Of a stretch of 64,000 nucleotides of DNA, positions 10,572 to 18,499 are shown piece by piece. The position numbers were made by a program, and so were the translations under genes. Within the stretch, counting starts at the first letter, position 1, and every line of letters begins with the position of its first letter. Under the pieces are notes generated by a model. That model was not told where the DNA came from. It made no database searches and was given only the letters and a program-made list of their open reading frames with translations. Origin of the DNA: Imbroritus primus (GTDB lineage: Bacteria; Pseudomonadota; Gammaproteobacteria; Burkholderiales; Burkholderiaceae). The stretch is from positions 310,001-374,000 of the forward strand of contig AKCV02000015.1 of NCBI GenBank assembly GCA_000272025.2, given 5' to 3'.

Positions 10572-11144
10572 ATGCCCCTGAATCTTCCGATCCTGCTGAC
10601 ATGGCTGCGTGTGGCGCTTATCCCGCTCGTGGTCGGCGTGTTTTATCTTCCCGAGTCGGTGCTGGCGCCGCATCTCCAGAATGTTTTCGCAGCAGGCTTC
10701 TTCGTGATCGCCGCGGTCACGGACTGGCTCGATGGTTTTCTCGCACGCCGCTGGAACCAGACCTCCTCGTTCGGCGCTTTCCTCGATCCAGTCGCCGACA
10801 AGCTGATGGTCGTGGCCGCCTTGCTGTCGCTGCTCGCGCTCGATCGGGTCTCGGACCTGATCGCCCTGATCATCATCGGCCGTGAACTGACGATTTCGGC
10901 ATTGCGTGAATGGATGGCGCAGATCGGCGCGTCCAAGAGCGTGGCGGTCAATTTTTTCGGCAAGCTCAAGACCGCCTGCCAGATGACGGCCATTCCGCTG
11001 CTGCTGTGGCATGACCCTGTCGGCACGCTGGATACGGCGCGGATCGGTACCTGGATGATCTACGCCGCCGCCGTGCTGACGCTGTATTCCATGTTCTATT
11101 ACATGAAGCTGGCCTGGCCGCAGATCCGCGAGCGCAGCCGCTGA
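10572..11144 (+). CDS. pgsA: CDP-diacylglycerol-glycerol-3-phosphate 3-phosphatidyltransferase
   Basis: Integral membrane enzyme that makes phosphatidylglycerol phosphate, the first committed step to phosphatidylglycerol and cardiolipin. The CDP-alcohol phosphatidyltransferase signature is complete: D51, D54, G55, A58, R59, G68, D72 and D76. It has 190 residues and several hydrophobic helices, as in the family. It follows uvrC at about 120 bases, a common order in proteobacteria, and precedes the tRNA-Gly genes. Confidence 0.95.
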   Translation: MPLNLPILLTWLRVALIPLVVGVFYLPESVLAPHLQNVFAAGFFVIAAVTDWLDGFLARRWNQTSSFGAFLDPVADKLMVVAALLSLLALDRVSDLIALIIIGRELTISALREWMAQIGASKSVAVNFFGKLKTACQMTAIPLLLWHDPVGTLDTARIGTWMIYAAAVLTLYSMFYYMKLAWPQIRERSR

Positions 11145-11166
11145 AGTGGATTTTGCAAAACGGCGC

Positions 11167-11196
11167 TTGACGAGTGGTGCCGCTTTTTGCCATAAT
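11167..11196 (+). promoter_or_regulatory. Sigma-70 promoter of the tRNA-Gly genes
   Basis: TTGACG at 11167-11172 and CATAAT at 11191-11196 with an 18-base spacer, placed about 100 bases upstream of the first tRNA-Gly. The same pair of hexamers precedes the candidate small RNA at 15.5 kb. Confidence 0.75.
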
Positions 11197-11295
11197 CTCG
11201 TTCTCGCATCGCAGCCATGTGATGCGAAAGCAAAGCCGGCAAGAAAGTAAGTCATTTATGGCTTCATCAAAGTCGGCACCGTTGTACGGGACCCT

Positions 11296-11371
11296 GCGGG
11301 AATAGCTCAGTTGGTAGAGCGCAACCTTGCCAAGGTTGAGGTCGCGAGTTCGAGCCTCGTTTCCCGCTCCA
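11296..11371 (+). tRNA. tRNA-Gly (anticodon GCC), copy 1
   Basis: Full cloverleaf of 76 bases including encoded CCA. The acceptor stem is GCGGGAA/TTCCCGC, the anticodon loop TTGCCAA and the T-loop TTCGAGC. Identical to the copy at 11436. Confidence 0.97.
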
Positions 11372-11435
11372 TCTCTACAACGTGTATTGCCGGTTGCTCT
11401 CAACTGGTGATTTTGCAGGCGTATTGCCAGACCAC

Positions 11436-11511
11436 GCGGGAATAGCTCAGTTGGTAGAGCGCAACCTTGCCAAGGTTGAGGTCGCGAGTTCGAGCCTCGT
11501 TTCCCGCTCCA
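11436..11511 (+). tRNA. tRNA-Gly (anticodon GCC), copy 2
   Basis: Base-for-base identical to the copy at 11296, with a 64-base spacer between them, so both are probably processed from one transcript. Encoded CCA is present. Confidence 0.97.
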
Positions 11512-11910
11512 GTCTTTCTACACACTTGCCCCGCGGCTTTGCGCCGCACTGCATGCAGTGTGTCCGGATTGCGCCGGTTTCCGCTTTTTCCTCCTGTTGT
11601 CCTGCGTTTCCCCTGGTATTTTCCGCTCCGGCTGGCTTCCTTGCGTCCGTGTCTGGATTCAGCTGGCTGCTTCCCGCGTCTCACCGACATCCGGTGTGCA
11701 GCATTGTGCTGCTCCGTTTCCACAACCGATTGACGGCGGCGCAGTGTTGTCGTGCCGCCGGGCTTTCCCTCCCCGCAGGTATTCCGGCGTTGCACGTGCG
11801 TGAGCCCCTTGGCTGCCTGGCAAAAATGCCGCTGGCCATTGGCGGCCGTAGCTCGGTACGCTGGTCTTGCGGATGCGTTGCCGCGTTCAAGCTCATCTGG
11901 ATACTCCCAC
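11512..11910. other. 399-base spacer without a supported gene
   Basis: Pyrimidine-rich sequence between tRNA-Gly and the small ATPase. Open frames exist on both strands, but their predicted proteins look like out-of-frame translations (Arg/Ser/Cys-rich, no domain). I see no terminator or clear promoter. Confidence 0.5.
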
Positions 11911-12480
11911 ATGGATCATGTTTCCACGTTCGATCACCACCACTGCGTCGTTATTTCCGGCTGTTCCGGCAGCGGCAAATCGACATTGCTGGAGGTACTG
12001 GCCCGACGTGGCCATGCAGTCGTGCCGGAGGCTGGCCGTCGCGTCGTGCAGCGGGAGCTGGCCGCCGGCGGCAAGGCGCTACCCTGGGTCGATCTAGGCA
12101 TGTTCCTGCAGCAGGTACTTGCGTTGGCAGTCGACGATTTCATGGCACATCGTCACGCACCCCACCTGGTGTTCTTCGATCGGAGCGTCGTTGATGCATT
12201 GGCCGGTCTGGAGCATCTGGGCATCGCGGCGGGGATGGCTGCCGCTGATTGCCGGTATCACGCTACAGTATTTCTTTCGCCGCCCTGGCCGGAGATCTAT
12301 GTAGCCGATGCTGAGCGGCGGCATGACTTTGCCGCTGCGAAGGCCGAGTATGAGCGCCTGTGTGCGGTATACCCACGGTTAGGTTACCGGGTTGTCACAT
12401 TGCCGCAGTGCGACGCGGGCGCGCGTGCCGATTGGTTGCTTGAGGTTCTTGCCAATCCGACGCTACGCCCCGTGCGGTGA
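11911..12480 (+). CDS. AAA-type P-loop ATPase (AAA_28 family)
   Basis: Protein of 189 residues with a Walker A box GCSGSGKST at 17-25 and a FFDRSVVDALA segment near 90-100 in place of Walker B, as in the AAA_28 group of small nucleotide kinase-like ATPases. The ATG at 11911 is chosen because the ATPase fold begins right after it; the longer frame upstream encodes no family-like sequence. No partner gene is adjacent. Likely a cytoplasmic nucleoside/nucleotide kinase-like protein of unknown substrate. Confidence 0.85.
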   Translation: MDHVSTFDHHHCVVISGCSGSGKSTLLEVLARRGHAVVPEAGRRVVQRELAAGGKALPWVDLGMFLQQVLALAVDDFMAHRHAPHLVFFDRSVVDALAGLEHLGIAAGMAAADCRYHATVFLSPPWPEIYVADAERRHDFAAAKAEYERLCAVYPRLGYRVVTLPQCDAGARADWLLEVLANPTLRPVR

Positions 12481-12570
12481 TGGCGGAGAGTGCGGAGCGC
12501 CAGTCGGGGCTGGCGGCAGAATTGAGTCGCGTCTTGCCGGGGTGCGCGGCCGACGCCGCGCACCCCGGAT

Positions 12571-14277
12571 TCAGCCTGCCTGGGTCATGGCGCGTGCGAT
12601 CGGCATGCCGGCCTCATGCAGGCGATTGCACGCGCACAGCAACGCGAGGATCGACGCCGTCACGATATTCTCATGTTGGCCCACGCCGAAACGCGTACCG
12701 GCGATCTCCGGCGAGGCCAGTTCGATGATGGCAATTGCCTGAGCCTCCGCGCCAGCGCCCAGACTCCACTGTTCGTAGCTGTCGACGCGCAGCGCATCCC
12801 CCAGCACGATACGCAGCGCATCGACGGCAGCCGCGAGCGGGCCGTTGCCGGTGCCGTGGAGATGGCGGATCGTGCCATCCACCTCGCGCAGCTGGAGTTC
12901 GATGCGTTGTCCCTTGCCGGCGTCATGCAAGGCATGTGCGTGATAGCGGAATGCCCCCCGGCCCAGCGGTGGCGCATAGGTATCCTGGAAGATGCTCCAC
13001 AGTGTTGCGCTGTCGATCTCGGTATCGCTGCTGTCGGCATGCCGCTGCACCACGGCACTGAACTCGACCTGCATGCGGCGCGGCATGGCAATGCCATGGT
13101 CGCGTTCCAGCAGGTAGGCGATGCCGCCTTTGCCCGATTGCCCGTTGATGCGCACGATGCTGTCATACGTCCGCCCGAGATCCTGCGGGTCAATGGGCAG
13201 GTAGGGCACTTCCCAGAAGCCGTCCGGCTGCTGTGCCGCGAAACCTTTGGCGATGGCGTCCTGGTGCGAGCCCGAGAACGCCGTGAACACGAGATCGCCC
13301 ACGTACGGATGGCGCGGATGGATGGGCAGCGCAGTGCAGTCCTCCGCAATGCGTGCCACTGCGGCGATGTCGGAGAAATCGAGCCCGGGGTCGATGCCCT
13401 GCGTGTACAGGTTGAGCGCGAGCGTGACCACATCAAGATTGCCGCTGCGCTCGCCGTTGCCGAACAGGCAGCCTTCTACACGCTGCGCACCCGCCATCAG
13501 CGCCAGCTCGGCGCAGGCCACGCCGGTTCCGCGGTCATTGTGCGGATGAACCGAGAGCGTGATGTATTCGCGCCGGTCCAGCCGGCGATGCATCCATTCG
13601 ATCTGGTCGGCAAAGACGTTGGGGGTGGCAACTTCGACGGTCGTCGGCAGATTGATGATCATGGGACGCGCCGGCCCAGCATCCCAAGTGCGGATGGCGG
13701 CATTGCAGACTTCCAGCGAAACATCCAGCTCCGCCATCGAGAAGGTTTCTGGTGAATACTGCAGGACCCACTCGGTTTCCGGATGCTGCGCCGTCAGGGA
13801 TTTGAGGAGCTGCACATGATGCTCGACCAGCGCAACGACTTCACTCACCGACATGTCGAACACCACGCGCCGCCACACCGGGGCCACGGCGTTGTAGAGG
13901 TGCACGATGGCGCGCCGCGCCCCGCGCACGCTGCGGACGGTTTCGCGGATCAGGTCCTCGCGCAGCTGCGTGAGGACCATGGGCGTGACGTCGTCGGGAA
14001 TGTGTCCCGCGTCGATCAGATGCCGGACGATCTCGAAATCCGTGCGCGATGCTGACGGAAAACCGACTTCGATCTCCTTGAAGCCAAGCCGGACCAGTTC
14101 ATGGAACAGGCGCAGCTTGCGCTCGCGGTTCATCGGCTCGAACAGGGCCTGATTGCCGTCGCGCAGGTCGGTAGACAACCAGGCTGGCGCCTTCGTGATG
14201 GTCCGGGAAGGCCATTGCCGGTCGGTCAGCGGAATGGGCGGAAAAGGGCGGTACTTTGTCTCGGGTCGGTTCAGCAT
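12571..14277 (-). CDS. leuA: 2-isopropylmalate synthase (long type)
   Basis: Condenses acetyl-CoA with 2-oxoisovalerate at the entry to leucine synthesis. It has 568 residues from the start at 14277, with the TIM-barrel signature STDLRDGNQALFEP near residues 35-48, metal-binding LSVHPHNDRGTG, and the HMGL signature region LFGNGERSGN, then a C-terminal LeuA regulatory domain. The start gives the family N-terminus MLNRPETKYRPF; the frame extends 23 codons further without similarity. It stands alone, divergent from an AraC regulator, rather than in an ilv-leu operon, and is longer than the usual about 510-residue type, so it may be a second or conditional LeuA. Confidence 0.9.
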   Translation of the reverse strand: MLNRPETKYRPFPPIPLTDRQWPSRTITKAPAWLSTDLRDGNQALFEPMNRERKLRLFHELVRLGFKEIEVGFPSASRTDFEIVRHLIDAGHIPDDVTPMVLTQLREDLIRETVRSVRGARRAIVHLYNAVAPVWRRVVFDMSVSEVVALVEHHVQLLKSLTAQHPETEWVLQYSPETFSMAELDVSLEVCNAAIRTWDAGPARPMIINLPTTVEVATPNVFADQIEWMHRRLDRREYITLSVHPHNDRGTGVACAELALMAGAQRVEGCLFGNGERSGNLDVVTLALNLYTQGIDPGLDFSDIAAVARIAEDCTALPIHPRHPYVGDLVFTAFSGSHQDAIAKGFAAQQPDGFWEVPYLPIDPQDLGRTYDSIVRINGQSGKGGIAYLLERDHGIAMPRRMQVEFSAVVQRHADSSDTEIDSATLWSIFQDTYAPPLGRGAFRYHAHALHDAGKGQRIELQLREVDGTIRHLHGTGNGPLAAAVDALRIVLGDALRVDSYEQWSLGAGAEAQAIAIIELASPEIAGTRFGVGQHENIVTASILALLCACNRLHEAGMPIARAMTQAG

Positions 14278-14606
14278 ATGGGGCCTCGATCTGGAGCAAT
14301 GGGAAAGGACAGCAGTCGATTCCCCTGCTTTCCTGTGGGCATCCATGTGGAAAGCTGGTCGAGGCCGGGGCTGGGGGAATCAGGAGTCAGTCAGACATGG
14401 CGCGCACGCGTGCAGACCCCGGCCGGGAGGCAGGGGTAGCGATAGCAGGAGGACGGTCGGGCGCGCGGTCACGGGAGGCGGCTGGCTGAAAGCGAGATGG
14501 TCAGGCGATGTGCACAGCATAGGCGATTACCGTGTGTCTGTATCAACATAGATAGACGAATATTGTCGTAAAATGGACAACATCATCCCACGCTGCCCAC
14601 TTGCGC
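14278..14606. promoter_or_regulatory. Divergent leuA / AraC regulator intergenic region
   Basis: A 329-base spacer with no gene. Its right end is A+T-richer and holds an inverted repeat TTGTC-N8-GACAA at 14563-14580 that overlaps a possible -10 element TAAAAT at 14569-14574, about 30 bases before the regulator's start. This is a plausible autoregulatory operator. The leuA side shows no clear attenuator. Confidence 0.45.
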
Positions 14607-15446
14607 ATGGCTCGTCCCCGACCATTCCAATCCGCCGAGACGGCCGTGCCTGCGCCAGGAGCTGTGTCCGGGCCGGTGCCAGACCTGTCTCCATATGAAA
14701 CGGCAAGCGTGCCCGTGGCCGGCATCGCCGTGGACTACCCGGCGGGTAGCCGCATTCCTCCCCACTGCCATGGGCGTGCGCAATTGCTGTATGCCGTGAA
14801 AGGCGTGCTCACCGTGACGGCCGGGAATGGCCGGTGGATCGTACCGCCGCACCGTGGTGTCTGGCTGTGTGCCGGCGCGGAGCATGCGGTGGAGACGCGG
14901 GGGGCAGCGCAGATGCGCAGCCTGTTCATCGATCCTCGGGCCGTTGCCGATCTTCCTGCGGAAAACGGTGTGATCAGCATCTCGCCGCTGTTGCGCGAAT
15001 TGATTGTTGCCGCGACCCGATTACCGCTCGACTATCGTCCCGATAGCCGCGCCGGACGCCTGATGCATTGCCTGCTCGATGAGCTGGCGGCTGTCCCGCG
15101 GTTGCCGTTCTACCTGCCGTGGCCCAATGATCCGCGTATCGCCGGGGTGTGCACCATGCTCATCGAAGCGCCGGATGCACCCGCCACGGCAGAGGCGTGG
15201 GCGCGGCAGCTGGCCACGAGTTCCAAGACCTTCCATCGGCGCTTTCTCGATGCGACGGGCGTGCCGTTCGGCCGGTGGCGGCAGCATGCCCGCCTGCTCC
15301 ATTCGCTGGAAGATCTTGCGCAGGGATTGCCGGTGCTGGAGGTGGCATTCCGCCATGGCTACGACAACCAGAGCGCCTATGCCGCCGCCTTCAAGCGCCA
15401 GTTCGGCATGCCGCCGTCACGTTTCTATCGCACGGAAACAGCCTGA
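14607..15446 (+). CDS. AraC family transcriptional regulator
   Basis: Protein of 279 residues with an N-terminal cupin-like ligand domain (IPPHCHGRAQLLYAVKGVL, about residues 50-70) and a C-terminal double helix-turn-helix ending in VAFRHGYDNQSAYAAAFKR and FGMPPSRFY. The ATG at 14607 is preferred over the TTG at 14601. It lies divergent from leuA across a 329-base spacer with a dyad near its start. It may control itself and leuA, but the ligand cannot be told from sequence. Confidence 0.9.
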   Translation: MARPRPFQSAETAVPAPGAVSGPVPDLSPYETASVPVAGIAVDYPAGSRIPPHCHGRAQLLYAVKGVLTVTAGNGRWIVPPHRGVWLCAGAEHAVETRGAAQMRSLFIDPRAVADLPAENGVISISPLLRELIVAATRLPLDYRPDSRAGRLMHCLLDELAAVPRLPFYLPWPNDPRIAGVCTMLIEAPDAPATAEAWARQLATSSKTFHRRFLDATGVPFGRWRQHARLLHSLEDLAQGLPVLEVAFRHGYDNQSAYAAAFKRQFGMPPSRFYRTETA

Positions 15447-15481
15447 ACCATGGGGCGGGGGCGAGATTTGGCACAATTTGC

Positions 15482-15510
15482 TTGACGCGCCGCGCAAACA
15501 ACGACATAAT
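15482..15510 (+). promoter_or_regulatory. Sigma-70 promoter of candidate small RNA
   Basis: TTGACG at 15482-15487 and CATAAT at 15505-15510 with a 17-base spacer. These are the same hexamers as at the tRNA-Gly promoter. Predicted transcription start is near 15517. Confidence 0.75.
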
Positions 15511-15516
15511 TGCGTC

Positions 15517-15626
15517 CATTCTGTCGCGGAGGACAGGAAAAACCCTTTGTGAATCAATGGGTTGGGCTCGCAGCCCAGATCCTGTTCCGCTCCCCAAGGG
15601 AAGCGAGATGTTGCGCTTCCCTTTTT
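15517..15626 (+). ncRNA. Candidate structured small RNA with intrinsic terminator
   Basis: About 110 nt bounded by a strong promoter and a 10-bp terminator stem (15596-15605 with 15614-15623) followed by five T. Inside, GCGGA (15526-15530) pairs with TCCGC (15586-15590) and ACAGGA (15533-15538) pairs with TCCTGT (15580-15585), closing a domain that holds two further hairpins: AACCC/GGGTT (15541-15545 with 15559-15563) and GGGCT/AGCCC (15564-15568 with 15572-15576). There are several GGA motifs. I do not recognise the family; it is not a tRNA, tmRNA, SRP RNA or RNase P RNA. A short frame from the GTG at 15550 overlaps it but has no protein-like features. Confidence 0.6.
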
Positions 15627-15764
15627 GTTTGCAGTCGTGGCTTCCCGGTTTGCCGGGATGCATGTTGATTGCGGGTGAAGGAGCGAAGGCGTGCCCTGCA
15701 CGAATTTCCGCTTGCAGTTACAATGCGCCTCGTCGTGCGATTTCGTGCACAGGCAGCGTCACCT

Positions 15765-15838
15765 GGCGGGGTGGCAGAGTGGTTATGCAGCGGCCTGCAA
15801 AGCCGTGGACGCCGGTTCGATTCCGACCCCCGCCTCCA
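15765..15838 (+). tRNA. tRNA-Cys (anticodon GCA)
   Basis: 74-base cloverleaf with acceptor stem GGCGGGG/CCCCGCC, anticodon arm GCGGC-CTGCAAA-GCCGT and encoded CCA. A possible -10 TACAAT lies at 15719-15724. Confidence 0.96.
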
Positions 15839-15844
15839 GTTTCA

Positions 15845-15871
15845 GAAAGGCCCCCGTCGGGGGCTTTTTTT
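15845..15871 (+). terminator. Intrinsic terminator after tRNA-Cys
   Basis: GCCCCCG/CGGGGGC-type hairpin with a T-run of seven directly downstream of the tRNA. Confidence 0.9.
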
Positions 15872-15928
15872 ATACCCGCCGCATTCCGGCCTGCGAATGT
15901 CCGGCTTATCGCATCAGATTCCAACGTA

Positions 15929-15967
15929 AAGGGCCTGGGCCCGGTGTTGCACCGAACCCAGGCCCTT
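15929..15967 (-). terminator. Long hairpin at the 3' end of the lipoprotein gene
   Basis: AAGGGCCTGGG pairs with CCCAGGCCCTT around an inner CGGTG-TTG-CACCG stem. It lies just beyond the stop of the minus-strand gene that ends at 16036 and has short T/A ends on both sides, so it may work in both directions. Confidence 0.7.
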
Positions 15968-16035
15968 AGCCACCGCACCGACCGTCCAGCATCGGATGGT
16001 CGGTTCAGGGCGGGGTATTGCGTCGTTGGACTAGC

Positions 16036-17769
16036 TTATGGCCGGGTCACGCTATAGGACATGAAGTGCCTATCGACGCGGTTGTCCAGGGCAATGCTGA
16101 TGCCCGTCCCTTGAAAACCGCGGCTGATGATGGCGCTGTAGGGAATCGGCGTGCCGGTGCTGTTATCCACGCCCTGCGGCCGCGAACGCATGCCCGGGAT
16201 CGGGTTGTTCAGCGTTAGCGTGTCGACGCGGCCGTTGTCGCTGCCGCTGCTCGTCAGCTTGCGTGTGATCGTCGTCTCGGTCGAAGCCGTGATGACAGTC
16301 GAGTTGCGTGCGATCGTGCCGGTATTGAGGCTCGGATCTCCCCCTGGGTTCAGCACGGTGTTGTTGCCGCTGTCGAGCACAACGTTCTGAGTCACATCCC
16401 AGAACTTCGACTCGGTTCCAACCGGTGCAGCGCTGATCGTGTTCGGGCGCGTCAGCACGAAGCTCGACTTCAGCACCTCGGGGGCAAGACTGCCGCTCGG
16501 GTTGTTGGTGCCGAACAGCGTCAGGGCGCCGTTCGGTGCGCGGAAACCGTAGACAGGCGATGACCCGCTGCCGTACTGCAGGCTGAAGGTGCCGTCGGAG
16601 TTCGCCTGGAGCGTGGCGGCTTCGTCGGTGTCGACCACGCAGGCGCTGAAATTGTTCGCCGGAACATCGTAGTCGCACACGGTGACCTTGCCGTCCGAGG
16701 CGATGGTCATTTCACCAACCCAGTGACGTGCGGCGTTATTGGAGGATGCCTCCTCGACGCCGCTCTCCAGGAACTCCCACTTACCCTGTGCCGAAGCAAA
16801 GTTGTGCGCCTGTACCGGGAAAATAAAGCCCACACGTTCTGCATCACGGGTGACACCGGCGCCGGCCGGTCCGATCATTACCGTGGTCAGGACACTTCCG
16901 GCGACATCGAACTCGCATGCCTGGCTGCTTGGCGTGATGGCATGGTCGCCGTCGGCTGCCTTGAGCAGTCCGGCACCAAAATCGATCTCGACCACGTCGG
17001 ACGCGCCGATGTAGTCGATGATGCGGTACTTGCCACTCAGCGCCTGTGGGCAGCCTGCCAGCAAACCCTTCGAGATATTCGTTACGACCTCGCTCAGGGT
17101 AGTCGGTGCGCCGCTGCCCGTCGTGCTGGCGATCTGGCTTACGACCTGTGCCAGCGTTGCAGGACTCACGACGGTGCCCAGTTGGTCGAGCAGCTTGTCA
17201 TAGTTGTTGCCGCCCGAGGGATTGGCAGAGGTGGCTGCCACCAGGGGCGTGTTGAATGGGTCGATCGTGGTCAGGTCTACGCCCGCGGCGGTGCTTAGCG
17301 CGGTCAGGATGTCGGTGCTGGCCTGAGTGATCGCGGTGCTGGTGACAGCGCTGCCCGAACCGAAATTGGCGAACAGATCGGATGGCAGGGTGCCGACGGC
17401 GCGTGCCAGGATCATCTCGGTCAGTGGGGTGACGTTGGCGGTGGCAGTCGTGGTCGAGCCGCTGGCCGTGCCGGCCTGGGCGAGCGAGTGCAGCGTCACG
17501 TCCACACCATTGACCTGCCCAGTCACCTTGACGATGCAGGGCAGGGCGCCATCGGTGACTGTGACGGTGTACCCGCCGGACGCGTTGGTCGTCGCCGTTC
17601 CGGTGCCGGAGGCGCATTTCACGTCCACGGCGCTGCTGGCCATCGCCAGGCCGGTCGCGGCGACACCGGACAATTGCAGGCTGGCCTGTGCGGGAGCAAC
17701 CGGGGTCTCGCCACCGCCGCCGCCACATGCAGCTACCAAGGCTGCGGCCGAGAGTGCCGCCGCAGTCAA
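16036..17769 (-). CDS. Large lipoprotein of unknown function
   Basis: About 577 residues with a lipobox LVAAC followed by five glycines, so it is probably lipidated after export. The region after it resembles a carboxypeptidase-regulatory beta-sandwich (SASLQLSGVAATGLAMA, then a TTNASGGYTVTV segment); the rest is Ser/Thr/Asn-rich with no domain I know. The first usable standard start is TTG at 17769, but this gives a signal peptide without a positive n-region. The frame continues upstream through CTG at 17784, preceded by an AGGA element, which would add MKAFG and restore a normal signal peptide. No neighbour suggests a role. Confidence 0.8.
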   Translation of the reverse strand: MTAAALSAAALVAACGGGGGETPVAPAQASLQLSGVAATGLAMASSAVDVKCASGTGTATTNASGGYTVTVTDGALPCIVKVTGQVNGVDVTLHSLAQAGTASGSTTTATANVTPLTEMILARAVGTLPSDLFANFGSGSAVTSTAITQASTDILTALSTAAGVDLTTIDPFNTPLVAATSANPSGGNNYDKLLDQLGTVVSPATLAQVVSQIASTTGSGAPTTLSEVVTNISKGLLAGCPQALSGKYRIIDYIGASDVVEIDFGAGLLKAADGDHAITPSSQACEFDVAGSVLTTVMIGPAGAGVTRDAERVGFIFPVQAHNFASAQGKWEFLESGVEEASSNNAARHWVGEMTIASDGKVTVCDYDVPANNFSACVVDTDEAATLQANSDGTFSLQYGSGSSPVYGFRAPNGALTLFGTNNPSGSLAPEVLKSSFVLTRPNTISAAPVGTESKFWDVTQNVVLDSGNNTVLNPGGDPSLNTGTIARNSTVITASTETTITRKLTSSGSDNGRVDTLTLNNPIPGMRSRPQGVDNSTGTPIPYSAIISRGFQGTGISIALDNRVDRHFMSYSVTRP

Positions 17770-17893
17770 TCCAAACGCTTTCAGTTTCCTGTCATCCTCA
17801 ATCTAGTTGTTTTTGACCTACGACAAGCGATTACAGGAGAGGCCTTGGTCAGCAAAAGGATTGCCAAGGTGTTCGCCAAGGGAAAAGTAGCTG

Positions 17894-18097
17894 ATGCGAT
17901 ATGGCGAAGCTATTACCCGTTTGGGCGGTTACGGTGCATGCAACCCAGTGCTTTGTGTAACGTATGGGATCGCGGCTGCCGCCGGGCTAGCGGACGGTTT
18001 GGCGATGTTGGCGGGCGGCGTGGTCGGAAGAGGCGTGCTGACGGTCGATGGCGTGATCATCCCGCAGACACTTGCTCGGGCGATTCAGTCCCGATGA
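17894..18097 (+). CDS. Possible small glycine-rich hydrophobic peptide
   Basis: 67-codon frame with a Gly/Ala-rich hydrophobic centre (GIAAAAGLADGLAMLAGGVV) and a short basic end. The upstream ribosome-binding site is weak (GGAAAAG), and a stop codon lies two codons before the start. Its stop overlaps the start of a second small frame (ATGA). I do not recognise it; it could be a membrane peptide, a degraded phage gene or chance. Confidence 0.3.
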   Translation: MRYGEAITRLGGYGACNPVLCVTYGIAAAAGLADGLAMLAGGVVGRGVLTVDGVIIPQTLARAIQSR

Positions 18098-18192
18098 AAT
18101 ATTTTTTAGCGATTGCTCTTGATTGGATGGAAACCCAATGCCATCAACGTGTTATGGGCGACGAGACTGATGGACATTGCGCCGACTTATGA
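18094..18192 (+). CDS. Possible 32-residue peptide coupled to the previous frame
   Basis: Starts at ATG 18094, overlapping the previous stop by four bases. A short hydrophobic start (MKYFLAIALDW) is followed by a polar His/Cys-containing tail. No homology is recognised; listed only because of the coupled arrangement in a stretch with no other gene. Confidence 0.2.
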   Translation: MKYFLAIALDWMETQCHQRVMGDETDGHCADL

Positions 18193-18499
18193 CTAGAGGA
18201 AGAGAGATTGCAGTGTTGGCCAGGCAGATTTCAAGAACTGATTCGGGCATGCGGAGCCCGATCTTGATTGCCCCGATATGCCCGCATTGCTGCCGAGAAA
18301 AGCTGTGCTGAAGCAAGGTGGAGGAGAAAGAACACGCCCCCCTGTTGGCTGCCATCCTGTGGGGGTAGGCAATGATCTTATTGATAAGACGCGAAAGTAT
18401 GTGGGCGAGCCGACAGGCGAATCGTGATGGCAAGAGCAAGCGTCCCACTGCAGGAAGAAAGGAGGCGCTTGTCCAGCCTCGCGGTAAAAACCTGGCGTT
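18193..18499. other. Spacer downstream of tRNA-Leu without a supported gene
   Basis: No credible coding frame. A GATTCGGGC/GAGCCCGATC-type hairpin lies near 18239-18263 and could end transcription in either direction. This is the 3' flank of the tRNA-Leu gene, a common integration site, but I see no integrase and no repeated tRNA 3' end. Confidence 0.4.

Noticed and set aside
12616-13755. 379-codon plus-strand frame inside leuA
   Set aside because: Antisense shadow of the isopropylmalate synthase gene, which has all catalytic motifs in the other direction.
15550-15672. Short frame from GTG after a GGAGGA element inside the candidate small RNA
   Set aside because: The spacing to the start is too long, the peptide runs through the terminator hairpin and looks random.
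18193-18499. Integration site (attachment duplicate) next to tRNA-Leu
   Set aside because: No second copy of the tRNA 3' end and no integrase in the window.
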